A stretch of DNA of 64,000 nucleotides. Source: JANJWP01 sp964540725. Its GTDB lineage: Bacteria > Patescibacteriota > Gracilibacteria > BD1-5 > UBA2023. Below, piece after piece: positions 46,540-55,433 of the stretch. Location: contig CAZINU010000003.1 in the NCBI GenBank assembly GCA_964540725.1, positions 14,819 to 78,818 of the forward strand, read 5' to 3'. A program made the position numbers and the translations under genes. The first letter of the stretch is position 1; the number at the start of each line of letters is the position of its first letter. Below the pieces are notes generated by a model. That model had not been told where the DNA came from and ran no database searches. It saw nothing but the letters and a program-made list of their open reading frames with translations.

Positions 46540-47805
46540 TTAGGAAACGCTTTCGACCTTCTCTACGACCGCGCCGAGGGAACGGATTTTTCCGACGATA
46601 TCCTCGTACCCGCGCTCGATGTACTCGACGTTCGTAATGCGGGTCTCGCCCTCGGCGACGAGGCCCGCGAGAATCATGGCGACTCCGGCCCGGAGGTCCC
46701 ACGAGGAAACCGTGGTTCCGCGAAGGCGGGTTTTTCCGAACACGAGGGCTTCGTGAGGATTCATCAGCGCGACGTGCCCCTTCATTTTTTCGATTTCGAC
46801 GAGCCAATTCAGGCGCCCTTCGAACATGATTTCCTGAATCCGGCTCACGCCTTCGCACTGGGTCATGAGAATGGCGAAGGGCGACTGGAGATCGGTGGGG
46901 AATCCCGGAAACACGTTCGTCTGCATTTTGACCGCTTTGAGCGAATCGACGCTCCGGTACACGCGGAGGGTGTCGTTCCCCAAATCCTCGAATTTCACTC
47001 CGGCCTCCCGGCACTTTCCCAGGAAACTCCGAAGATCGTTCTGCCGGGCGTTCCGGATATCGAGGAAATCCTTCGAGGCGATCGCTCCCAAGATGACGAA
47101 GGTTCCGGATTCGATGTAATCGGAAATGACGTCGAATTCGGCGGTTTCGAGGAGCGACGGGACGCCGTCGATTTCGATCGTGTGGTCGTACCGGACGGTA
47201 ATATTCGCCCCGTGGGCGTTCAGAAAGGCCACCAAGTTCATGACGTGGGGCTCGATGGCGGAAAGGACGAGGCGGGTTTTTCCGTTTCGGAGCACGGAAG
47301 CCATGATAAGGTTTTCGGTCGCGGTCACGGCGAATCCCATACCGATTTCGAGATCGCCGGAGACGGCCTTTCCGGAAAGCCGGACGCCGGAATCGGAATC
47401 GTGGACCCGATAGCCGAGCGAAGAGAGTCCTCCGGTATGTTCGCCGATGGGCCGCTTGCCGATATTGCACCCGCCCGGATACGGAATTTCGACGCTCCCG
47501 AAACGTTCGAGCATGGCGGGAACGAGCAGGATGCTCGCGCGGATCTTTTTTACGAGATCTTGGCGCATTCCGGAATCGGACATGGCCGACGTGTCGGTCT
47601 TCAGTACGCCGTTTTCGAACGAAACGGCCACCCCGAGGCTTTCGACGATTTGGAGGAACGTCCGGACGTCGCCGATATCGGGAACGTTCCGGAGCGTCGC
47701 GTTACGAAACAGGAGCGCGGCAGCGATCATGGGAAGCGCGGCGTTCTTGGAGCCGGAAATGGAAACGGTTCCGGAGACGGTCTGGGTACCGGGAATTGCG
47801 AGCAT
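46540..47805 (-). CDS. murA: UDP-N-acetylglucosamine 1-carboxyvinyltransferase MurA
   Basis: 421 residues, normal length. SGSKNAALP at the start binds substrate; PGGCNIGKRPI carries the catalytic Cys of the flexible loop (fosfomycin target); later blocks NVFPGFPTDLQSP and DLRAGVAMILAG are characteristic. It commits UDP-GlcNAc to peptidoglycan precursor synthesis. It lies 6 bp after hrcA. Stop TAG. Confidence 0.97.
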   Translation of the reverse strand: MLAIPGTQTVSGTVSISGSKNAALPMIAAALLFRNATLRNVPDIGDVRTFLQIVESLGVAVSFENGVLKTDTSAMSDSGMRQDLVKKIRASILLVPAMLERFGSVEIPYPGGCNIGKRPIGEHTGGLSSLGYRVHDSDSGVRLSGKAVSGDLEIGMGFAVTATENLIMASVLRNGKTRLVLSAIEPHVMNLVAFLNAHGANITVRYDHTIEIDGVPSLLETAEFDVISDYIESGTFVILGAIASKDFLDIRNARQNDLRSFLGKCREAGVKFEDLGNDTLRVYRSVDSLKAVKMQTNVFPGFPTDLQSPFAILMTQCEGVSRIQEIMFEGRLNWLVEIEKMKGHVALMNPHEALVFGKTRLRGTTVSSWDLRAGVAMILAGLVAEGETRITNVEYIERGYEDIVGKIRSLGAVVEKVESVS

Positions 47806-47811
47806 GGAAAA

Positions 47812-48519
47812 TTACGGTAAATGCCGAAGGGCGGCGATATTGAAGGCGTAGTCCATTTTCAGCGGACCGAGAATGCCGACGTAGGCTTCTTCCCCGCCGA
47901 TTTCGGTCTTCTTGACGACCATGGCGGACGATTCGAGTTCGGGGATGAGGTTTTCTTCCCCGATGAACACGTTGACCCGGCTCTGCGAGGTAAAATCGAG
48001 ACTTCGGAACACTTCGAGAAAGCGGTGCTTGTCCTCCAGAACCTTGATGACCCGGTACGCCTCGGCGGTGCCGATTTCCGGAACGGCCCGTTCGAGGTAT
48101 TCGGCAATGCCGAGGTAATAGCTCGCGGCCAATTTCGGAACGCAGGCGAAGGTGATTTCTTTCGTCACTTTCGTCAAACGCGCGACGAGGGCGTAAAGGT
48201 CGTCGTCGAGGCGTTCGGCTTCGCTTCGCGCCTGGAGGGCGTTTTCGGCCTCGATGAACTGGGCCCCCATGTGCTCCATGAGGTAATCGACGAATACCCG
48301 GATCCCCCGGGGGGTCGGAAGGCGGCCGGCGGAGTTGTAGGGCTGGTAGACCAATCCCATCTTCTCGAGCGCGGCCATATCGTTTCGAACGGTCGCCGAA
48401 GAAACGCCCATCTCGTATTTCTTGAGAAGGGATTTCGAGCCGGTCACGTCGCCGGTTTTCAGGTATTCCTCGACGACGATTTTGAGAATCTGGACCTTTC
48501 GGAGATCGATGCGCTTCAT
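47812..48519 (-). CDS. hrcA: Heat-inducible transcription repressor HrcA, short form
   Basis: 235 residues versus about 340 in typical HrcA. The N-terminal winged helix (YLKTGDVTGSKSLLKKY, SSATVRNDMAALEKMGL, PYNSAGRLPTPRGIRVFVDYL) is well conserved. The GAF-like effector domain is shortened, and the C-terminus GGEEAYVGILGPLKMDY matches HrcA. It represses chaperone genes through CIRCE operators in other bacteria. Here it leads a murA-prsW-ligA operon and no CIRCE-like repeat is visible near its promoter. Stop TAA. Confidence 0.9.
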   Translation of the reverse strand: MKRIDLRKVQILKIVVEEYLKTGDVTGSKSLLKKYEMGVSSATVRNDMAALEKMGLVYQPYNSAGRLPTPRGIRVFVDYLMEHMGAQFIEAENALQARSEAERLDDDLYALVARLTKVTKEITFACVPKLAASYYLGIAEYLERAVPEIGTAEAYRVIKVLEDKHRFLEVFRSLDFTSQSRVNVFIGEENLIPELESSAMVVKKTEIGGEEAYVGILGPLKMDYAFNIAALRHLP

Positions 48520-48546
48520 GGGGAAGTTTTTCGTGAATCCGTGCGG

Positions 48547-48574
48547 ATTGTAGCCGAAAGGAAGGCGGAGTCAA
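48547..48574 (-). promoter_or_regulatory. Promoter of hrcA-murA-prsW-ligA operon
   Basis: On the minus strand TTGACT (48574-48569), 16-bp spacer, TACAAT (48552-48547), 28 bp upstream of the ATG at 48519. Confidence 0.75.
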
Positions 48575-48616
48575 AGCGGAGCGGGGGCGCGGAACCGGGA
48601 AGTTCCGAATATTCGA

Positions 48617-48644
48617 TTGACATGCGGACTCCCTTGACCATAAT
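48617..48644 (+). promoter_or_regulatory. Promoter of gene at 48686
   Basis: TTGACA (48617-48622), 16-bp spacer, CATAAT (48639-48644). AAAGGGG upstream of the ATG can act as a Shine-Dalgarno. Confidence 0.75.
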
Positions 48645-48685
48645 CCGCTCGGCATTTTTGCCCGCAACACAAAAGGGGAACCATC

Positions 48686-49087
48686 ATGAAGTGGCTGGCA
48701 GTCAGCCTTCCGAGAGGAAAAACGAAGAGGAAACAAGCCTTTCGGACGTTCAGTTCCGAGGGGAACGTCTTCCTCCTCCTGCCGAAGTACCGCCTTGCCC
48801 ATCTTGGCGCAAACCGGGAAAAATTCGTGGAACGGCTCAAAACCCTGTCCGATTTGCCGTTCGAACGGCAAATGTCCCACGCGCAAGCGAGGGCGATGGG
48901 GCGGGTCGTTCCGATCGATAAAAACGGCGTTCCGATGTGCCGATGGAATGAAAAAGGCATTCCCGAGCACGATTGGACCGCCGCGACGGCCTTCGTCGTC
49001 ATCGATCCGGCCATTCCCGACAAGTTCGGGCGGACGATTCCCCACCCCGGAGTCGCGCCCAGCGCGTACCTTCTTCCCATCCGGTAA
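48686..49087 (+). CDS. Unknown small basic protein, 133 residues
   Basis: A single-gene unit with its own promoter, Shine-Dalgarno-like sequence and terminator. The protein is basic with a K/R-rich N-terminus, then alternating strands and helices, with VVPIDKNGVP and TAATAFVVIDP as the most ordered parts. No signal peptide, membrane segment or family recognised. Stop TAA. Confidence 0.7.
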   Translation: MKWLAVSLPRGKTKRKQAFRTFSSEGNVFLLLPKYRLAHLGANREKFVERLKTLSDLPFERQMSHAQARAMGRVVPIDKNGVPMCRWNEKGIPEHDWTAATAFVVIDPAIPDKFGRTIPHPGVAPSAYLLPIR

Positions 49088-49104
49088 CGTCCGAACGGGA
49101 TCCG

Positions 49105-49126
49105 AGCCTCCATTCGGAGGCTTTTT
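49105..49126 (+). terminator. Terminator of gene at 48686
   Basis: 7-bp stem AGCCTCC/GGAGGCT, loop ATTC, then TTTT. Confidence 0.75.
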
Positions 49127-49129
49127 CGT

Positions 49130-49158
49130 TTGCCCGGACGGAAAACATGGGGTAATAT
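49130..49158 (+). promoter_or_regulatory. Promoter of gene at 49185
   Basis: TTGCCC (49130-49135), 17-bp spacer, TAATAT (49153-49158), 26 bp upstream of the ATG. Confidence 0.6.
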
Positions 49159-49184
49159 GGGCCCGTACGAAATTACGATCCAGC

Positions 49185-50093
49185 ATGCGCATACCTAACG
49201 CCGGAGCATCCGGCCATGTCGCCCCCGGCGACGAGCCGTCCGTCCGCGAACGGGGCTTTCCCGAGTACGAACTCGGAGCCCTTGCGGCTCTCGTAACGGT
49301 ATCCCGCGATCGGAAGGCGCCCTGGGAGCGCGTCACGGATATCGCCAATTCCCTCATCCGCTCGGCGCTCGCGTCCGGCAATTGGGAAGCGCTCGACAAA
49401 CTCCTGTCGGAGACTTTCGAGTACGCCGATCCCGAAAAGGCTCCCGGACTCGACGACCGGGAAGAAACGGCCCAATCGGGAAAATACGCGGAGCGTGTCC
49501 GGCTTCCCGAATGGATTCGGGCCTACGTCCGGATTTTCCTGTCGCAAAAAAAGGCCGTGACCCTCTACGCGCAGAAACGTCCGGCATACCTCTCGGATCC
49601 GGATTTCCTCTCTTTCTACGACCGGATACGCGAACTCCCAAGAAAGGAGGGCGGCACCTCCGTTCCGAAGCGGGCACTCGCCGTAAAATTCCTTCTGGAT
49701 GCGGCGCGCCTTTTGGAACGGGAAATCTCCGAATCGGCCCCGATCGTCACCCGGACGCCGGCGTTCTTCCTGCTTTTGAACGTATACGAAACCCTCCACG
49801 CGGTCGGCGTCCGTCCGGAGTTCGCCAATTCCGGCCTCGTCAACGCCAGCTATTTCGACCTGGTCCAACTGCTTTTGGAACGGTTTCCCGCCGAAGATTT
49901 TCCGGACGTGTACGAATATTTGGCGGAGTACCGGCTTTCGCACGACGAAGCGGACTACCTTTCCGTACTGACGAGCCGGATCGAAACCGAAGGAGAAATG
50001 GATCGGATCGTCGAAAACGGAAAAATCCGACAGCGGGCGATCGACGCTACGATGCGGCGCGTCCGGAGCGCGGTTCCCGGTCCCCACTCGTAA
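49185..50093 (+). CDS. Unknown helical protein, 302 residues
   Basis: ATG 49185 follows the promoter directly. No signal peptide or transmembrane helix. Mostly helical: a conserved-looking ELGALAALVTVSRDRKAPWERVTDIANSL type helix pair at the start and repeated ALxxLL helices later, a pattern seen in scaffold or repeat-fold proteins. No motif allows a functional call. Stop TAA. The 110 bp after it hold no gene and no clear terminator. Confidence 0.65.
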   Translation: MRIPNAGASGHVAPGDEPSVRERGFPEYELGALAALVTVSRDRKAPWERVTDIANSLIRSALASGNWEALDKLLSETFEYADPEKAPGLDDREETAQSGKYAERVRLPEWIRAYVRIFLSQKKAVTLYAQKRPAYLSDPDFLSFYDRIRELPRKEGGTSVPKRALAVKFLLDAARLLEREISESAPIVTRTPAFFLLLNVYETLHAVGVRPEFANSGLVNASYFDLVQLLLERFPAEDFPDVYEYLAEYRLSHDEADYLSVLTSRIETEGEMDRIVENGKIRQRAIDATMRRVRSAVPGPHS

Positions 50094-50204
50094 AAACCGT
50101 CCGTCCGGATCGAAAGCCCGGCCCGCGTCCGGAGCGCCCGGTTCCCGATGTCGGATCCGCAATCGCGGCGACCGTCTTGCGGCGGATTGGGGCGGAAAAT
50201 TCCC

Positions 50205-52436
50205 CTACCCCAGGAAATCCCGCGGCTTCGATCCGTTCGCCTCGCTCACCATTCCCATTTTTTCCAAAATATCCATCACGCGGGCGGCTCGGGAATACCC
50301 GAGGCCCATGTGGCGCTGGAGCATCGAGGTGGACGCCTTTCCTTTGGAGCGGAAAAATTCGATGGCGTCGTTGAGGACTTTCGGATCCTCCTCCATTCCC
50401 CCGCCGTCGATGACCCCGCCCTCGAAGTTCGATTTCTCGCCTTCGACCACGGTCGGATCGTAGAGGTCTTCGAGCATTTCGGGGTCGATCGTGAGCTTGA
50501 TGTGATGGACGACCGATTCGACCTCTTCGGTACTGACGTACATGCCCTGAATGCGGTCGGGGGCCATCGAACCGACGGGGCTGTAGAGCATGTCGCCCAT
50601 GCCGAGGAGATCTTCGGCGCCCTGGCGGTCGAGGATAGTGCGCGAATCGACGAGCGACGCGACGGTAAAGGCGATTCGGGAGGGGATGTTCGCCTTGATG
50701 AGCCCCGTAATGACGTCGACGGAAGGACGCTGGGTCGCGACGACCAAGTGCATGCCGGCCGCGCGCCCCATCTGCGCGATGCGGTTGATGGCGCCTTCGA
50801 TTTCTTTTTTATTTCCGCTCATCATGAAGTCGGCGAGTTCGTCGATAATCACGATGATGGCGGGAAGCCGCTCTTTTTTTCCGACCTTGGCGTTGTATTC
50901 GGCCAAGTTTCGAACCCGGTTCGTCTTGAATACGTCGTACCGGCGAATCATTTCGGCAACCCCCCACTTGAGGGAATTGAGCGCCTTGTCGGCATCGCTG
51001 ATGACCGGCGTGAGCAGGTGCGGAATCCCGTCGTACACCCCGAGTTCGACCCGCTTCGGGTCGATCATGATCATACGGAGGTCGGACGGCGTATTCTTAT
51101 AGAGGAGCGAGAGGATGAGCCCGTTCATTCCGACCGATTTTCCGGAGCCGGTCTGTCCGGCGATGAGGAGGTGCGGCATCTTGGCCATGTCGCCCACGAC
51201 GATGTCGCCGGACAGGTCTTTTCCGAGCGCGAACGCGAGCTTCGACTTGTGTTCGGTGAAGTGGCGGTGTTCGAGCGCTTCGCGGATGCCGACGATGTCC
51301 CGCCGGTCGTTCGGCACCTCGATACCGACGAGTCCGACCCCGGGAATGGGCGCCTGGATGCGGATGGATTTCGCCTTGAGCGCGAGCGTCAGGTCCTTTT
51401 TCAATCCTTCGATCTTCGAGAGCCGCACCCCGTCGGCCGGATCGAGCCGGTATTGCACGACCGTCGGCCCGACCTTCTCGCCGGCCATGTGCACGTTGAT
51501 TCCGAACTGCAGGAGCGTCTCTTGGATGAGGAGGGATTTTTCGCGGATTTCGGATTCGCTCACGGCGCTTCCGTGTTTCACTTCGGACAAAAGCGACGTC
51601 TTCGGAAAATCCCAATTCCCGAAATCGGGCGCCCCTTTGGAATGGTCGGGCCTTTTCGGCGACTCCGGAATCCCCTTCCCCTCTTCCGCCGTGCCGAACA
51701 TGGCGCCGAAAAGCCCCTTCGAAGCGGGTTTTTTGGTTTCGATCGGAATGTGGCGTTCGGCGTTCGAGAGCGAGAGCTGGGGGGCGGGCTTGGATTCGGC
51801 GCGTTTCTCGCGCTCGCGCTCTTTTCGGATCTTTTCGAGCTCGGCCTCGATTTCCTTCCGCTTGGTTTCGTACTCGGCCTTCAGCTTCTTGTCGTTTCTC
51901 GAAACGGGCTCGTCGCGTTCTTCGCTCCGGAAATCGCGCACCGCACCCTTGACGGTCTCGACCGAGGGGAGCTTGGAATGGAGGTGGGACAATACTTTCC
52001 GGTACGAGATTCGAAGCGTCAGGTAGAGGGAAACGAGGAGCGCTCCGACAAAAAACAGTATGGCCGGAACGTCGCCGAAAAGGTCCTTTACGAGGCCGTA
52101 CGAATCGAACAGCCCGTTCGCTCGGGAAAAATCCCACCGCTCCGAGAGAGAAGCGACGGAAATCCAAAAAAGCAGGAGTCCGAAGAAGCGGGCGGAGTTC
52201 CATGCCAGCCGCCCGAAGATGATTCCCACGGCGACGAGCGCGACGATGGGAACGAAAAACGCCTTGTAGAATTCCCCGAGGAGGGAGCGGAGGGCCGATT
52301 CGATCATTCCGCCGACGAGCGAAGACGATTCGCCGAAAAAGACGATGGCCGCCACGAACAGGAGAAACCATCAGAATACGATGCTGCGGAATTCCCGGCC
52401 GACGCCGGAGGTCTGGGATTTTTTCTTTCGGGACAT
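50205..52436 (-). CDS. ftsK: DNA translocase FtsK
   Basis: 743 residues from ATG 52436 (MSRKKKSQT); the TGA at 52371-52373 in the first transmembrane helix (IVFG-WFLLF) reads as Gly. Four N-terminal transmembrane helices (to about 165), a charged linker, then the motor: Walker A GQTGSGKSVGMN, Walker B VIIDELADFM, ATQRPSVDVITG, and a C-terminal gamma winged helix (GKASTSMLQRHMGLGYSRAARVMD). It pumps chromosome DNA through the septum during division. Stop TAG. Confidence 0.97.
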
Positions 52437-52466
52437 GGACGGTTCTCCAATATTCGGTCTCGCGCG

Positions 52467-52494
52467 ATTATATCCCGAAGGAAGCCGAAATCAA
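52467..52494 (-). promoter_or_regulatory. Promoter of ftsK
   Basis: On the minus strand TTGATT (52494-52489), 16-bp spacer, TATAAT (52472-52467), 31 bp upstream of the ATG. Confidence 0.8.
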
Positions 52495-52555
52495 AGGGAA
52501 GGAAGGGTTTTCGGGGGCGATTCCGCCGGACGGGACGAATCGGACGTTCGGATGC

Positions 52556-52583
52556 TTGATTTCGGGGTCGAAGCGGGTATAAA
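52556..52583 (+). promoter_or_regulatory. Promoter of gene at 52688
   Basis: TTGATT (52556-52561), 16-bp spacer, TATAAA (52578-52583). The leader is about 100 nt. Confidence 0.75.
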
Positions 52584-52687
52584 CGGAGCGCGTCGGTTTC
52601 CGGATTTCCCGGGTACGCCGGAAAATCCCTTCGAAGCCCGGCCAACCCGGAACCGAAGATCGGAAACGCTCCCCTTTCTTTTCCATC

Positions 52688-53215
52688 ATGCTCAAATTCA
52701 TCGAATTCCTCCGCTCCCGCCCATCGGACGCGACCATCCGTTCGGTTCGCGCCCTTTTCGGCCTTTCCCTTGGCGCGCTCTTCGTTCTGGCCGCGCCCGA
52801 TTACGCCCTGCCCTTCGCTTCCGCCCTCGGCGAGCCGGGCGCCACGTACGCGGAATACGCGCTCGGGGCCCTCGCGGTCCTTCCCGGAGCCGTGGCGATG
52901 GCCGGATGGTGTGCTATGAAGCGTTCGCACGTTCGGCGCGCGCAAATCGCCGGAGCGGTCTTCCTCTTCGCGCTCTCGTTCTCCGTTACCGACACCCGCC
53001 CCGTTCCGGAAGTCGCCCGAGAACCGGAAACGGGCACTTTGAGCGCCTCCGAATTGGCAGGGGCGCCGGAACAAACCTCCGCCCCCGCCGGAATCGACGT
53101 CGCCTTCTGGCTCGGTCTCCTCGGCTGGCTTCCGCTCCTCTCCGGAATGACCGGAAAAATGGTTACGGAAAAATGCCTGAAGTACGGCGAGACGATTCAG
53201 AAAATCCGAGTCTAG
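52688..53215 (+). CDS. Unknown membrane protein, 175 residues
   Basis: Three to four hydrophobic helices (about 22-42, 55-75, 88-103, 140-158) with basic loops. The Thr/Glu/Pro-rich segment between the last two helices is probably outside. No family motif. Transcribed divergently from ftsK. Stop TAG, then a hairpin terminator. Confidence 0.65.
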   Translation: MLKFIEFLRSRPSDATIRSVRALFGLSLGALFVLAAPDYALPFASALGEPGATYAEYALGALAVLPGAVAMAGWCAMKRSHVRRAQIAGAVFLFALSFSVTDTRPVPEVAREPETGTLSASELAGAPEQTSAPAGIDVAFWLGLLGWLPLLSGMTGKMVTEKCLKYGETIQKIRV

Positions 53216-53238
53216 CGCCACGTCTCGGAGACCGGATT

Positions 53239-53264
53239 CCGCCATCCGTGGGGTGGCGGTTTTT
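53239..53264 (+). terminator. Terminator of gene at 52688
   Basis: 9-bp stem (one G-T pair) CCGCCATCC/GGGTGGCGG with a GTG loop, then TTTTT. Confidence 0.75.
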
Positions 53265-53325
53265 CGTTCGCGTCCGAAAGTCCCCGCCCGCACCCGGGAA
53301 AATGCGGATTCCGGCGGCGGCCCGA

Positions 53326-53353
53326 TTGACGTTTCGGTTTTTCGGGATATAAA
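53326..53353 (+). promoter_or_regulatory. Promoter of transporter-like gene at 53415
   Basis: TTGACG (53326-53331), 16-bp spacer, TATAAA (53348-53353). A strong Shine-Dalgarno AAAAGGAG lies 8 bp upstream of the GTG start. Confidence 0.8.
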
Positions 53354-53414
53354 CTCCCCGAGGCCCCGAGGCCTCCGAAAACACACCCCACTTCATACGA
53401 AAAGGAGATTTCCC

Positions 53415-54164
53415 GTGACAACGTCCACCAAGCACTTCTTGGCGGCCGCGGCGGGATTCCTCCTGCTCGGCCTCCTTTGGTCGCAATTCGGCCAAAGCAT
53501 TCTCTTTTGGCAAGCGTCGCTCTCGTCGCAATGGCGGTTCGCCACGGCCTTCGCCGTCGGAGTGTTCGTTTGGCACGCGACCGGATTCGACGATGCCGTG
53601 TTGTTCGCCGGAAACCTCTCGGCAGCAAACACCGCGTCGAAACGCGCACTGACCCACCTGGGACTCTACGCGTCCGTTCTCGTCATGGCGGCGGTCACCT
53701 ACGTGGGAGGCGCCGTCGTCGCCGAGTGGATCCGGCAATTCCGCTGGATTATCGTCGCCGCGCTTCTCGCGGTCGCCTGGAATACGTTTCCGGACGGACA
53801 TTGGCTGAAAGCCTTCGTCTCGCGACTTCGGGGAAACGGTCCGGACCGAACGGAAACGACCGGGGAACCGGACGGGAGCGACCGGACTTCCGGCATATAC
53901 GCACGGTTCGCCGCCAATCCGTTCGTCCTGCAGTTCGTGACCTTCACCATGAGTTCGTCGGACGACTACGTCGCCAATACCGCCGCCGTCATGGTGTTGT
54001 CGGACGAAACGTCGCGGATCGCCCTCCTCGCGGGCGTATTCTTCGGCGCCGTCTCGATGGCCTGGCTGGTCCACCGGTACCACGAGCGGATCATTCCACA
54101 CGACGCTCCGGCCGTACGCGCATGGATATTCGTTGCCATCGCGACGGTCATCGCCCTTTCCTGA
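53415..54164 (+). CDS. Two-repeat membrane transporter-like protein ending at TGA
   Basis: 249 residues from GTG 53415, fixed by the strong Shine-Dalgarno. Six or so transmembrane helices in two halves, each with an Asp-Asp motif (GFDDAVLFAGNLSA near 57-70 and SSSDDYVANTAA near 175-190), as in TerC/CadD/LysE-like cation transporters; the exact family is uncertain. The frame ends in TGA (54162-54164) placed on the stem of a strong terminator. Reading it as Gly would add 57 residues through the terminator and the next promoter to TAA at 54336-54338. I annotate the end at TGA, an exception to the rest of the window. Confidence 0.65.
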   Translation: MTTSTKHFLAAAAGFLLLGLLWSQFGQSILFWQASLSSQWRFATAFAVGVFVWHATGFDDAVLFAGNLSAANTASKRALTHLGLYASVLVMAAVTYVGGAVVAEWIRQFRWIIVAALLAVAWNTFPDGHWLKAFVSRLRGNGPDRTETTGEPDGSDRTSGIYARFAANPFVLQFVTFTMSSSDDYVANTAAVMVLSDETSRIALLAGVFFGAVSMAWLVHRYHERIIPHDAPAVRAWIFVAIATVIALS

Positions 54165-54190
54165 GACCCCCGAAACGGGGTCTCTTTTTT
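54163..54190 (+). terminator. Terminator overlapping the TGA of the 53415 gene
   Basis: 8-bp stem GAGACCCC/GGGGTCTC with loop CGAAAC and TTTTTT. The stem begins with the last two bases of the TGA. Confidence 0.85.
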
Positions 54191-54307
54191 GTTTCCGAAA
54201 GGCTCCCGCGCCGCACGTCCGGGAGATCGGAATCCACCCCCCTCCGAAACGGACGCGCGTTTTCTTCGTTTCCCGAACGTTTTTTCGAAAAGCGCAAGCC
54301 GAAAACG

Positions 54308-54336
54308 TTGAAAGAGCGGGAACGAAGTGGTACCAT
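54308..54336 (+). promoter_or_regulatory. Promoter of ion-channel-like gene
   Basis: TTGAAA (54308-54313), 17-bp spacer, TACCAT (54331-54336), 25 bp upstream of the ATG at 54362. Confidence 0.6.
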
Positions 54337-54361
54337 AATTTCGTACGTCCCAACGATTCTT

Positions 54362-55339
54362 ATGCCGAGAAAAAAGGAGACTCCCCAAACGGATACGGCG
54401 CCCTCGATCAGCGAGGACGCGATTCTCGCGAAGGTGAATGCTTCCGACAGCCTGTCGGATCCCAATACCGGAACCCTTTCGCTCTCGAGCATCCGGCACT
54501 TCGTCCTTCAGGAAGACGCCGAAGAGCGGCAACTCCTTCAGAAAACCGACGCGTTCCTTCGGGAAGAGCTTCACGGAACCGACCATGGGACGGAACGGCG
54601 GCTAACGGCCCTTTTTTACGCGATCGTTACGAAGACCCGCCTGTTTTCGCTCGAAACCCCCGAAATGCGGAGATTGTTCCGAAGTTTCGTCGACGAAATG
54701 GAGGAACAGATCGTTACGGTTACGCACGGGCAGATTGCCGACGACGTTTCGAAGGGCATACGGCAGCGTGGCATGTTCGGATATCTTCGGACCGCCTTCG
54801 AAAACGTCGAACTCCGGCTTCGGCTCCTGGAAAATCGGGTACACATCAACCAAGTTCGGGCATTCCTGTATCTGTGCGAATACTACGTCCACTTCCTCGA
54901 ACGCACGTACAAAAACCTTTCCATGTCCGAACGCGTCATGGAACTCTACGTCGTCCGGATGGACATCCGAAGGCACCACCTGTTCTTCGAGCGGAAATTC
55001 GGGGGATGGTTCGGAATGGCCCTCTTCCGAAGCATCTCAACCTATGGAACGAGCTTCGGGCGCCTCGCCATCACCTGCTTCCTTTCGGTCGCGCTCTTCG
55101 CGAGCGTCTACTGGATGGCCGACTTCTTCGCCCCCTCGAATGCCCGGATGATCGCGGATCTGACCGACTATTCGAGCTACTTCTTCAATTCCCTCGTCAC
55201 GATTTCCGGCCTCGGAATCGACGCGAGCCCGCAAACGGCGCTCCAGCGCTTCGCGATGGGGGTCAACACGCTCTACGGCATGGTCGTATTCGGCATGCTC
55301 TTCAACGTCATTTCCACGAAGCTTTCGATGAACAACTAG
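54362..55339 (+). CDS. Ion-channel-like membrane protein with degenerate pore
   Basis: 325 residues. The first 215 are soluble and helical with no close match. Then TM1 (about 235-255), a pore-loop-like segment YFFNSLVTISGLGID, and TM2 (about 290-315, GVNTLYGMVVFGMLFNVI). The layout is that of two-helix potassium channels, but the filter TVGYGD is replaced by ISGLGID, so potassium selectivity is doubtful. It could be a channel with different selectivity or a sensor. Stop TAG. Confidence 0.6.
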   Translation: MPRKKETPQTDTAPSISEDAILAKVNASDSLSDPNTGTLSLSSIRHFVLQEDAEERQLLQKTDAFLREELHGTDHGTERRLTALFYAIVTKTRLFSLETPEMRRLFRSFVDEMEEQIVTVTHGQIADDVSKGIRQRGMFGYLRTAFENVELRLRLLENRVHINQVRAFLYLCEYYVHFLERTYKNLSMSERVMELYVVRMDIRRHHLFFERKFGGWFGMALFRSISTYGTSFGRLAITCFLSVALFASVYWMADFFAPSNARMIADLTDYSSYFFNSLVTISGLGIDASPQTALQRFAMGVNTLYGMVVFGMLFNVISTKLSMNN

Positions 55340-55390
55340 TCGTCGAGCCATCGAACCGAAACGCCTCCGGAGCCCTGGCGCACGCCTTAA

Positions 55391-55415
55391 AAAACCGCCC
55401 GTTCCGGGCGGTTTT
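55391..55415. terminator. Bidirectional terminator between convergent genes
   Basis: 10-bp stem AAAACCGCCC with its complement and loop GTTCC, flanked by A and T runs. It serves the channel-like gene (+) and htpX (-). Confidence 0.85.
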
Positions 55416-55433
55416 CCGTTTCGGAAGGACGTT

